64,000 bases of DNA, taken from the NCBI GenBank assembly GCA_947469285.1, contig CANIOW010000004.1, positions 1-64,000 on the forward strand, given 5' to 3'. The notes beneath the pieces were generated by a model, which had not been told where the DNA came from, did no database searches, and worked only from the letters and a program-made list of their open reading frames with translations. Positions 1-6,971 of this stretch are shown one piece after another. Both the position numbers and the translations under genes were made by a program. The DNA is from Gammaproteobacteria bacterium (lineage in GTDB: Bacteria > Pseudomonadota > Gammaproteobacteria > Steroidobacterales > Steroidobacteraceae). Numbering within the stretch: the first letter of the stretch is position 1; each line of letters opens with the position of its first letter.

Positions 1-256
1 ATTTCAGCGCGTCTTCCGGGTTGATGAGGTTCTGCGTGCGCAGGTCCTCGGCGGTGACGGTGACGACGGTAGCCGGCATGGCCGGGGCCTTGCGGCTCAC
101 CTTCTTGCCGGTGATGACCAGTTCATCCAGCTGCTGGTCGGTGGCAATGCCCTGGGCCAGCGCCGGGACGGCACTGCAGGCGAGCGCAAGGGCAAGAATG
201 GCGCAGAGGGTTGGACGCAGGCCGACAACGGCGGCCACGGAAGGAAGACGGGACAT
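1..256 (-). CDS. TonB-dependent outer membrane receptor, N-terminal part
   Basis: The gene runs off the left edge, so only about 85 N-terminal residues are visible. They start with a signal peptide (a hydrophobic stretch ending in SAVPALAQ). A TonB-box-like DELVITGKK follows, then the beginning of a plug domain (PATVVTVTAEDLRTQNLINP). TonB receptors import metal chelates, vitamins or oligosaccharides across the outer membrane using energy from TonB-ExbBD. The substrate cannot be read from this fragment. The DUF2946 gene just upstream on the same strand, a family often found beside metal or cobalamin receptors, hints at a metal-related ligand; that is inference. The start is the ATG at 256. 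Confidence 0.85.
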   Translation of the reverse strand, partial: MSRLPSVAAVVGLRPTLCAILALALACSAVPALAQGIATDQQLDELVITGKKVSRKAPAMPATVVTVTAEDLRTQNLINPEDALK

Positions 257-316
257 AAAAGTTCTCCAGTTCGATGCAGAGCATCACGAGCCACGGGCGC
301 AGACGCCAAAGGCGTC

Positions 317-685
317 TCAGGCGGAGAACTGGACGGGGGGAGCGCGGCTACCGAAGACCCGAGGAGGGCCCGTGGTGGGCTGAAAGAAAACCGGCACTGC
401 CGCCGGCGGCACAACAGCCACGGCCAGCGGGGCGATCGGCGGCAACACCGGGAAGGCCACCAACGCCGGTGACGAGAACGGGCAGTGATCGTCACTGCTG
501 AACGGGTGTGGATCGGCAGACCCGGTCTCGCCGCCGTCTGCGGGTGTGGCCATGACCACGCCACAAAACGCGAGCCGCAGCTCTCCATCCTGCAGCGTCG
601 GCATGAAACCCGCAGGCAGCAGGGCACGCGCCACCAAAAATGGCAGCACGTATAACATCAAGCGTAATTGACGGCCCGGCGACAT
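317..685 (-). CDS. DUF2946-like small protein
   Basis: This 122-residue protein has a hydrophobic N-terminal segment with LLPAGFMP, a motif typical of DUF2946 proteins. A short LAFCG stretch and a proline- and alanine-rich C-terminal half follow, including an aspartate/histidine patch (DPHPFSSDDHCPF) that could bind metal. It lies about 60 bases upstream of the TonB receptor gene on the same strand, so the two may be cotranscribed. DUF2946 genes commonly neighbour copper or cobalamin receptors, but their biochemical role is unknown. The ATG at 685 is preferred. A GTG ten codons upstream (715) is possible and no strong ribosome binding site decides between them. Confidence 0.6.
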   Translation of the reverse strand: MSPGRQLRLMLYVLPFLVARALLPAGFMPTLQDGELRLAFCGVVMATPADGGETGSADPHPFSSDDHCPFSSPALVAFPVLPPIAPLAVAVVPPAAVPVFFQPTTGPPRVFGSRAPPVQFSA

Positions 686-757
686 AACGGAAAAGGTAAC
701 ACAACTTGCAAACACCGCCTATAGAGCCTTACCCCCCATCTACGCGATGCCACTGGC

Positions 758-1504
758 TCATGGTGACCAGAAGACTTCCAGCGGACAGGCGCTACTCGCT
801 GCGGGCAACAACAACGCACTGACCGGGCGCTCCAGGGGGTTTGGCGCTGCCAAGGCCTGCGCCAACAAGGCTCGTGTTTCCTCGCCCGTAATCAGCACCC
901 ACAACCGCCGTGTCCAGGTCAGACGACCGAGGGTCAACGTCAGGCGCGGATAAGGCCCGTCGCTGGGCAAGGGTGATGGCGTCACCGTGACCACCGCCGG
1001 ACGCGGCGCCGTCGATAGAGCGGCAGCCAAACCACTGGCGCCTGGCAATAACGAGGCGGTGTGGGCATCGTCTCCCATGCTGAGCAGCACCGCATCAAAA
1101 CGCCGTGGCAACAAGGACAGCCGCAGGTCGGCCTGGGCCGCCAGCGTTTCAGCGGAATATTCAAACACCGTCGGTGGTGACATCAAGCCCAGCATCCGCG
1201 CTTGCGGCAGTGCCTCACGTAACCCGCGTTCATGACTGTACCGACTGGTCACCGGCACCACGCATTCGTCAGTGGGCACCACACAAATCTTGCGCCACGG
1301 CAGACTCCGTAAGCCAAACTCGTGCAACGCCGACTGCTGGGCTGCACCACCGGCGATAGCAAAGAGCGCCTCACCACCCGCCTGTAGTGCTTCGCGTGCA
1401 GCCACCTCCAGCGCATCCGCTACCAGTGTGGCCAAGACTGCGCGGTCGGGCGCAACATGCCAGATCACTTCACGGGTTGGCAGGCGCAGGATGGCAGCCA
1501 TCAT
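758..1504 (-). CDS. pgl: 6-phosphogluconolactonase
   Basis: Hydrolyses 6-phosphogluconolactone to 6-phosphogluconate, the second step of the oxidative pentose phosphate and Entner-Doudoroff routes, in the cytosol. Length (248 aa) is normal for the DevB type. Visible family motifs are PTDECVVPVTS (usually SDER.VP), MGDDAHTASLLPG (usually G.DGHTASLFPG, with the key His kept), PRLTLTLGRL and the terminal PVSALL. The Arg of the DER motif is replaced by Cys here, which is unusual. A LacI-family regulator lies upstream on the same strand, and a LacI-type palindrome sits in the gap before this gene, suggesting sugar-responsive control. zwf and edd, frequent partners, are not in the window. Two adjacent ATG codons (1504, 1501) can serve as start. 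Confidence 0.85.
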   Translation of the reverse strand: MMAAILRLPTREVIWHVAPDRAVLATLVADALEVAAREALQAGGEALFAIAGGAAQQSALHEFGLRSLPWRKICVVPTDECVVPVTSRYSHERGLREALPQARMLGLMSPPTVFEYSAETLAAQADLRLSLLPRRFDAVLLSMGDDAHTASLLPGASGLAAALSTAPRPAVVTVTPSPLPSDGPYPRLTLTLGRLTWTRRLWVLITGEETRALLAQALAAPNPLERPVSALLLPAASSACPLEVFWSP

Positions 1505-1590
1505 CCGCGCCCGCGCTGGCCATGGCGTTCTGCCACGGCAATGACCGCAAGACCGTTAGAGAGCATCATCCGCTGACGGTGCCACAACGC

Positions 1591-1604
1591 TGACAACGCT
1601 GTCA
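1591..1604. promoter_or_regulatory. Candidate LacI-family operator upstream of pgl
   Basis: The sequence TGACAACGCTGTCA is a near-palindrome with TGACA/TGTCA arms around a central CG, the general form of LacI-family operators. It sits about 90 bases before pgl and just after the LacI-type regulator gene. A further CAACGCTGA copy abuts it on the left. The function is inferred from shape and position only. Confidence 0.5.
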
Positions 1605-1647
1605 ATTCGGGCTGCCAGCGCCGCTGCGGCGCGTCCACCGACCGGCT

Positions 1648-2661
1648 CTAGCGTGGCGCTGGGCCGGTAGACGCGCGAATCACCAGACGGTGCGGCACGC
1701 GCAAGCGGGGCGGCACTTCGCCGGTCTTCAGGTAGGACAGCAGCTGTCCCGTGGCTTCATAAGCCAGGTCGAAACTCGGCTGATGCACCGTGGTGAGCCG
1801 TGGCCACAACGTACCGGCGATGAAACTGTCGTCAAAACCAGCGACCGATAACTGCCGCGGCACCTCAATGCCCAGATCATGTGCTGTCAGCAACACGCCG
1901 GCCGCCATATCATCGTTACTGGCGAAGATGGCCGTTGGCCGCTGTACTAGCGACAACAACTGGCGCGCCGCCGCCATGCCGCTCTCAAACGAATAGCTAC
2001 CCTGCACCACCTGCACCGCAGGCGGCAATAATCCATGGGCCTCCATCGCCAAACGAAAGCCCATGAAGCGCTGGTGCGCTGAAACATGCTCGGGGTGACC
2101 GATGATGAACGCAATGCGCGTATGCCCAAGACCGAGCAGGTGTTCGGTCATCTCACGCGCCGCACTCACATCATCCATGTCGGTGGTTGGCACGTTGGTA
2201 GCACCATCCCCCGGCGCAATCCGCGCATGAGCGATGCCACGGGCCTCCAGCGCCGCTGCCAAGTCCGGCAGCACCGACAATGGTGGCGTGATGATCAACC
2301 CATCGAGGTGAGTTTGAGTGACAAAGCCCACCACTTCACGCACCAGCTCGGCGCCACGTTCAACGAACGGTTGTACCAGTAGACGATTGCCAGCCTCGCG
2401 GCAGCGCGCCATGGCGCCCCGCTGCAGATCGGTGAGGTGGTTGATGCTCGGGTCGTCGTAAATAAAACCCAAGGTGTGGCTGCGATTACCGGCCAGGCTG
2501 CGTGCCAGCAAGCTTGGACGAAACTGCAAGGATTCAATGGCCGACAAGACGCGCGCCCGCGTCTCAGGACGCACGTTCGGCTCGTCGTTCAGCACGCGCG
2601 AAACCGTCTTGATGGACACATTCGCTGCGGCCGCTACGTCATGAATGGTCTTACGGCTCAT
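1648..2661 (-). CDS. LacI-family transcriptional regulator
   Basis: This is a full-length 337-residue LacI/GalR repressor. The N-terminal helix-turn-helix reads TIHDVAAAANVSIKTVSRVL, followed by the hinge helix with RSLAGNRS. A periplasmic-binding-protein-like sensor domain covers residues 60-330 (FASNDDMAAGVLLTAHDLG and VAGFDDSFIAGTLWPRLTTV are typical). It probably binds a sugar or sugar phosphate and controls nearby carbohydrate genes, with pgl immediately downstream the obvious candidate. The effector cannot be read from sequence. The start ATG at 2661 places the helix-turn-helix at residue 4, as is usual for the family. Confidence 0.92.
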   Translation of the reverse strand: MSRKTIHDVAAAANVSIKTVSRVLNDEPNVRPETRARVLSAIESLQFRPSLLARSLAGNRSHTLGFIYDDPSINHLTDLQRGAMARCREAGNRLLVQPFVERGAELVREVVGFVTQTHLDGLIITPPLSVLPDLAAALEARGIAHARIAPGDGATNVPTTDMDDVSAAREMTEHLLGLGHTRIAFIIGHPEHVSAHQRFMGFRLAMEAHGLLPPAVQVVQGSYSFESGMAAARQLLSLVQRPTAIFASNDDMAAGVLLTAHDLGIEVPRQLSVAGFDDSFIAGTLWPRLTTVHQPSFDLAYEATGQLLSYLKTGEVPPRLRVPHRLVIRASTGPAPR

Positions 2662-2798
2662 GCCGCCAGTGTAACCCGCAGCTACCGCGCGTCCCCCTCA
2701 TGCGCTTGCAGTCGACGCTGATCGGCCAGCGATCTGTGCTATTGATAGCGGCAGCACTGGCTGGAAACACAGCCGACTGGCAGGTTTCGTCGGCAGAC

Positions 2799-3455
2799 AT
2801 GAACAACGCCCATATCCCCTCGGCCACGCTGCTGCTGCTGCGCGCCAACCCGTTTTCAGTACTGATGGCCAAACGCCACGCCAATCTCGCCTTCGGCGGC
2901 GGACAATGGGTGTTCCCAGGCGGGCGTATTGATGCCGCCGACCATCTTGCCGCCGCGGCATTCCCGGAGGTGCCGTTCGCGGCGGCCCGCGTGGCCGCCA
3001 TCCGCGAAGCGGGCGAAGAAGCCGCCATTCATCTCGACCTGACGCAAGCCGTGCCGGCTCTGGTGCCGCTGGTGCGCTGGCTGGCACCGCGCGGCCCGAC
3101 GCGCCGCTTCGATACCTGGTTCTTTCTCGCCATGGCCCCCGCTAACTGCACTGCCATCGCCGATGGCGGCGAGATTGTGGAAGTGGCATTCCATGAACCC
3201 GGGCGCATGCTAGAAGCGGCCAGAGAGGGTGCCGCGGGCTTGCTGCCACCCACCGCGCTGAACCTGCGCTGGTTGGACACCGCAGGTTCCGCGGCAGCGG
3301 CGTTGTCGCTGGCCAGCGCGCGACCCGCGCCGTTTGTGGCACCAGAGGTGTTCTGGCGCGATGGACAGCCGATGCTGCGTCTGGACGCCACCGCTGGCTA
3401 CGGCCTGGACGAATACCCGATGCACGCCCCCGCCCGCGCTTCCCTGGGGCAATGA
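2799..3455 (+). CDS. Nudix hydrolase, NUDT19/NUDT7-like
   Basis: The predicted protein has 218 residues with a Nudix box that begins FPGGRIDAAD and ends AAIREAGEEAAI. Between the two halves lies an insertion of about 18 residues, so the spacing is longer than the standard 23-residue box. An extended box of this kind is known from NUDT19-type enzymes, which cleave acyl-CoA and related diphosphates; that substrate is inference. The preceding SATLLLLRA strand and LAFGGGQWVFPGG lead into the active site. The open frame extends upstream to 2700, but the ATG at 2799 starts just before the conserved first strand, so I chose it. It is divergent from the LacI gene. Confidence 0.82.
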   Translation: MNNAHIPSATLLLLRANPFSVLMAKRHANLAFGGGQWVFPGGRIDAADHLAAAAFPEVPFAAARVAAIREAGEEAAIHLDLTQAVPALVPLVRWLAPRGPTRRFDTWFFLAMAPANCTAIADGGEIVEVAFHEPGRMLEAAREGAAGLLPPTALNLRWLDTAGSAAAALSLASARPAPFVAPEVFWRDGQPMLRLDATAGYGLDEYPMHAPARASLGQ

Positions 3456-3527
3456 CGTAGGCGTGCTTTATGATGACCACCGCTGATCGCGCCCGCCGGT
3501 GGTGCGCGCCAGACCACGGAGCTTCTT

Positions 3528-4253
3528 TTGGGACACCTCACGATCGTCCGTCACGGACAAGCCAGCTTCTTTGGCAGCAACTACGACCAACTCTCGCCCA
3601 TCGGCCACGAGCAGGCACGGGCCCTCGGGCGCTGGCTGGTACACCGCGGTGAATACTACGACCGCGTGGTCATTGGCCCGCGCCTGCGCCACCAGCAAAC
3701 GGAAGCCGGCGTGCGTGAAGCGTATGTCGCCGCCGGACTGCCGCTGCCGCTGGCCGAACGGATTGAAGCGTTTGACGAACACGACGGTATGCGCATGTTC
3801 AGCCGCTTTCTCGGGCGCAGCGACGCGGACCTAGATGCCTTTCATCCCGAAGAGATCGGTGATGGTGAGCGGCAGGCAAAAATGCGCGACTTCCTCCGCC
3901 GGTTTGATGGCGCCTTCCGACAGTGGGTGGGCGGCAAGTTGAACCCGGAGGGCGTGGAGAGCTGGGCACAGTTCGGCGACCGCGTGCGCCACGCGCTCGA
4001 CCAGGTGTGCACCCCAGCGCGCACCGCCCTCGGCCAGCCCGTGGCAGATGGTGGACGCACGCTCATCTTCACCAGCGGTGGCGTAGTCGCTCAGACGCTA
4101 GGCTGGCTACTGGCGCTGCAGGGCGACGCCGTGACCGAGCTGGCCTATGTGGTCCGCAATACCTCACTCACCGAAGTGGTCTGGAGCACCCACAAACGCA
4201 CGCTCGCCTCCTTCAATGCCACCCCCCACCTGACCGATATCACCCTCATCTAG
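3528..4253 (+). CDS. Histidine phosphatase family protein
   Basis: This 241-residue member of the phosphoglycerate-mutase-like (histidine phosphatase) superfamily carries the catalytic TIVRHGQASFF motif at residues 5-15, where His is the phospho-acceptor. The second conserved region reads IFTSGGVVAQTLG. Most family members have T-H-G-G there, so the usual second histidine appears as serine. The substrate is unknown. Translation probably starts at the TTG at 3528, since this puts the first strand directly before RHG. It follows the Nudix gene by 72 bases on the same strand, so the two may be cotranscribed. Its TAG stop shares the CTAG at 4250-4253 with the convergent DUF6491 gene. Confidence 0.85.
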   Translation: MGHLTIVRHGQASFFGSNYDQLSPIGHEQARALGRWLVHRGEYYDRVVIGPRLRHQQTEAGVREAYVAAGLPLPLAERIEAFDEHDGMRMFSRFLGRSDADLDAFHPEEIGDGERQAKMRDFLRRFDGAFRQWVGGKLNPEGVESWAQFGDRVRHALDQVCTPARTALGQPVADGGRTLIFTSGGVVAQTLGWLLALQGDAVTELAYVVRNTSLTEVVWSTHKRTLASFNATPHLTDITLI

Positions 4254-4723
4254 CCCGGCGGCTTTGCCGGCGGGGATGACGGGGGTACCTTGCGTGGTCT
4301 TGAGTGCTTGTCGTGAGCTCGCGGGGGTGGCGCCCCCGCCGTCAGCGAACGCAAGGGGTAACGCTGTCCTGCCACGAGAATCCAAGCGAAGCGATCGAAG
4401 GTATCGGTGCCGTTACTGCCAAAACCAATCTGTTCGGTAAATGGCAGGTCCTGACAATCCATCAGCAACTCTGCGTAGTACCACTGGCGCTGCGCACGAA
4501 TCCACAAGCCCTTGCGGCCATTCGGCTGCCAGCTGTCAATGCTGTGGTGCGCGAAGGGAATAGACACCTGCGGCGGCAGGCCTTCCTTGCCCACCGCTAG
4601 GCGATCGGCAGCCGACACCAGCGGCTGCTCCGCGGCCGCCAACGGCAGCGCCCAGCAGACCAAGAGGGCGCAAACGGCGAACCGAACCCGGCGCTGCGCT
4701 GCGGTTTGAAGACACAGTGGCAT
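4250..4723 (-). CDS. DUF6491 family protein, probably exported
   Basis: A signal peptide (VCALLVCWALPLAAA) is followed by a compact domain. It contains ISIPFAHHSIDSWQPNG, LMDCQDLPFTEQIGF and TFDRFAWILV, the pattern of DUF6491 proteins found mainly in Xanthomonadales and relatives. Function is unknown. The domain normally ends shortly after the position of RYPLRSL. Here about 35 further residues rich in Pro, Lys and Arg follow, encoded by hairpin-forming, repeat-like DNA, and may be read-through of a former intergenic region. The start ATG at 4723 is chosen because it immediately precedes the signal peptide. The gene follows the metallophosphatase gene by 16 bases. Confidence 0.72.
   Translation of the reverse strand: MPLCLQTAAQRRVRFAVCALLVCWALPLAAAEQPLVSAADRLAVGKEGLPPQVSIPFAHHSIDSWQPNGRKGLWIRAQRQWYYAELLMDCQDLPFTEQIGFGSNGTDTFDRFAWILVAGQRYPLRSLTAGAPPPRAHDKHSRPRKVPPSSPPAKPPG
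4321..4339. repeat. GC-rich perfect hairpin inside the DUF6491 3' end
   Basis: GCGGGGG and CCCCCGC form a perfect 7-bp stem around a 5-base loop. Next to it (4261-4285) lies GTCATCCCCGC-type sequence on the minus strand, which resembles dispersed repeat DNA of proteobacterial intergenic regions. There is no T-tract, so it is not a classical terminator. Confidence 0.4.
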
Positions 4724-4739
4724 ACGTGAGACTCCTGTA

Positions 4740-5807
4740 TTACGGGGTGTCGAACACCCATTCGCGCTCTGGCCAACGCAACGCCGCCAACCGACCGGCA
4801 AACGGCGCTGCCTCGGGGTCTTGCGCAGCGGCGACGCGCTCCATCCGCTGCCGGTAACGTGCACCGACGCTGAAGTCGGCGCACCACGCAGCAGCGGCCT
4901 GCGTTGGCAAAGGCGCGCGCACCTCGCAACCCGCAAACAGGTCCGGTTCGCCGCGGCTGTACTGGCGCCGCGCCGCCTCTTCCACCCAGCGCCAGTAATG
5001 ACCAAACACCACCGGGACAGCCTCTTGGTAGTGACGCCACCACGGCGTGCGGTCCGTCATGCGCCATTTGCCGCTGGCCCAAAAAGGCACCACCGATGCC
5101 TGCTCTTGCCCCGAGCACAGCATGGCTAGCGGATGCCGCATCTGCAGAAAGACTTCGTAGGCCGCAAAAGCCGGACGCAAGGGCGGCACGCAATCCTTGT
5201 CCTTCGAGAACGGTCCCATGCGTTCTGCTTCCGCCAGCTTCGCGGCCAACAGCCCGGCGACTTCCGCCGCCTGCTCCACGGTTCGATCGAGTTCGCGGTA
5301 CATCAGGGCCACCGGTCGTTCATCGCCCGCCGCCATCCTTGCGCGGCACCAGTCAATGCTGCTGGCAGACCATGAGGCATGCACCACCCGCAAGTCGGTG
5401 CGCTCGAGCACGAACGGCAAGGGCTGCAGCACCGCCGCCACCGCCGCCTGTTCCCCCTCGCGCAGCCATTCACAAACGCCGAACTGCTCCAAGGAATTTG
5501 CAGAAGGCGGGCCAAAAAACCAGTCGTTGCCGTGTTTACGTTCGTCCAGCAGCAGGTTCAATTCATGATTGCCCATGACGCATTGCGCCAAACCCGCTTC
5601 GAGTAACGGTTGCACGAAACGCACGACGGACCAGCTACGTGGCCCGCGGTCCACCAAGTCACCGACGAACACCAGTCGTCGCCCCTGCGGGTGCACGCCA
5701 TCCGGCCGGTAGCCCAGGCGCTCGAGCAGCGACTGCAGCGCGCCGAACTCTCCATGAATGTCGCCAACCACATCGATAGCGCCGGAAAACAAGGGACCGA
5801 TCAGCAT
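4740..5807 (-). CDS. Metallophosphatase of the calcineurin / ApaH-PrpE type
   Basis: The 355-residue protein shows the canonical binuclear metallophosphoesterase motifs in order: VVGDIHGEF (residues 13-21), FVGDLVDRGPRSW (about 47-59), VMGNHELNL (about 77-85), and later VVHASWSA and VFGHYWRW. These supply the Asp, His and Asn ligands of the metal centre. Family members hydrolyse phosphoproteins or dinucleoside polyphosphates; the substrate here cannot be assigned. The C-terminal part (after residue 200) is longer than in ApaH or PrpE and contains Trp-rich and Arg-rich segments. It lies just upstream of the DUF6491 gene in the same direction. Confidence 0.85.
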   Translation of the reverse strand: MLIGPLFSGAIDVVGDIHGEFGALQSLLERLGYRPDGVHPQGRRLVFVGDLVDRGPRSWSVVRFVQPLLEAGLAQCVMGNHELNLLLDERKHGNDWFFGPPSANSLEQFGVCEWLREGEQAAVAAVLQPLPFVLERTDLRVVHASWSASSIDWCRARMAAGDERPVALMYRELDRTVEQAAEVAGLLAAKLAEAERMGPFSKDKDCVPPLRPAFAAYEVFLQMRHPLAMLCSGQEQASVVPFWASGKWRMTDRTPWWRHYQEAVPVVFGHYWRWVEEAARRQYSRGEPDLFAGCEVRAPLPTQAAAAWCADFSVGARYRQRMERVAAAQDPEAAPFAGRLAALRWPEREWVFDTP

Positions 5808-5947
5808 GGGTGCACGTACTCCGTAGACCGTAGACCGCCCCCGCCGCCGCCGCAGACGCGGCAGCCAGGCAAGGCAAGGCGCTGGCGATTATGCGCGGGC
5901 CCGAGTTCCGCTACCATTGGGCGCACTAAAACACCAAGGAACGCGCC

Positions 5948-6901
5948 ATGACCGCCACCACGACCCGCCCACCCATGGCAGCAGACGCGCGGCAAATGAT
6001 CGACCTGCTGAAAGAACTGGGTTTCCCAGCCATGGAGACACTGCCGCCCGCGGACACGCGAGCCATCATGGCGCAGATGCCGCGCGCACGGGCGCGTGAA
6101 CTGGCCGCGGTCGAGAACACCACGCTACCCGGCCCGGCTGGAGAGATCCCAGTGCGGCTGTATCGGCCACGGGCGTTCAACGCCGCTGCGCCTTGCCTGC
6201 TGTTCCTGCACGGTGGCGGCTGGGTGGTCTGCACCCTCGATACTTACGACGCGTTCTGCAGTGAACTTGCAGTCGCCGGCGATTGCGTGGTCATTTCGGT
6301 GGACTACCGCCTGGCGCCAGAACACGCCTACCCAGCAGCCATCGACGATGCTGTCGCCGCTTTCAACGGCGTGGTGGCGCACGCGGAGCGCCTGGGAATT
6401 GACCCACGACGCATTGCGGTGGGCGGCGACAGTGCCGGCGGCAATCTGGCTGCGGCTCTGTGCTTGCGTACCCGCGCCGCGGGCGGCGTGCAGCCCTGCT
6501 TGCAGCTACTGTATTACCCCGTCGTGGACGCAGTGGGCCAGTGGCCTTCTTATGCCGAGAACGCCACCGGGTGTTTTCTCACGCAAGTCACCATGGAATG
6601 GTGTTGGCACCAGTACGCGGGCCAGACGTCTGCGCCCTGGCCTGAAGATCTGGCGCCACTCCAGGCCACCAGCCACGCAAACCTGCCGGCCGCGCTGGTG
6701 GTCACCGCCGGTTACGACCTGCTACGCGACGAGGGCAACGCCTACGCGCAGCGCCTGCTGGCTGCCGGTGTACCGACCGTACTGCGCCAGTATCCAGCGC
6801 AGATTCATGGCTTTTTGATGCAAGGCGCCGATGCCGCTGACTGCATCGCTGCGAGCGGTGTGGAACTGCGCCGCGCGTTCGAGCCCTTGCTCATCGCCTA
6901 A
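5948..6901 (+). CDS. Alpha/beta hydrolase, HSL-type esterase
   Basis: This 317-residue carboxylesterase belongs to the hormone-sensitive-lipase group. The oxyanion-hole motif HGGGW is at residues 88-92 and the nucleophile elbow GDSAGGN has Ser162. Asp257 (GYDLLRDEG) and His287 (QIHGF) complete the triad. DYRLAPEHAYPAAIDD is the usual group signature. It would hydrolyse short acyl esters in the cytosol; there is no signal peptide. The ATG at 5948 has AAGGA eight bases upstream. The lipase-CHAT gene begins 71 bases downstream on the same strand, so the two may form one transcription unit. Confidence 0.92.
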   Translation: MTATTTRPPMAADARQMIDLLKELGFPAMETLPPADTRAIMAQMPRARARELAAVENTTLPGPAGEIPVRLYRPRAFNAAAPCLLFLHGGGWVVCTLDTYDAFCSELAVAGDCVVISVDYRLAPEHAYPAAIDDAVAAFNGVVAHAERLGIDPRRIAVGGDSAGGNLAAALCLRTRAAGGVQPCLQLLYYPVVDAVGQWPSYAENATGCFLTQVTMEWCWHQYAGQTSAPWPEDLAPLQATSHANLPAALVVTAGYDLLRDEGNAYAQRLLAAGVPTVLRQYPAQIHGFLMQGADAADCIAASGVELRRAFEPLLIA

Positions 6902-6971
6902 GCGGTGCTCGTTGGGGGCCTGAACCCACGCCTTGCGTGCCGCGGCCTACCCTCGCTGGCGGAGGGCAGGG

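Noticed and set aside
1573-1604. Sigma-70 promoter using TTGACA on the minus strand near 1605
   Set aside because: The -35-like hexamer is present but no acceptable -10 box lies at the right distance; only the palindrome is reported.
4904-5578. Plus-strand open frame of 224 codons
   Set aside because: Lies wholly over the metallophosphatase, rich in Pro, Arg and Ala, with no domain; a GC-rich antisense shadow.
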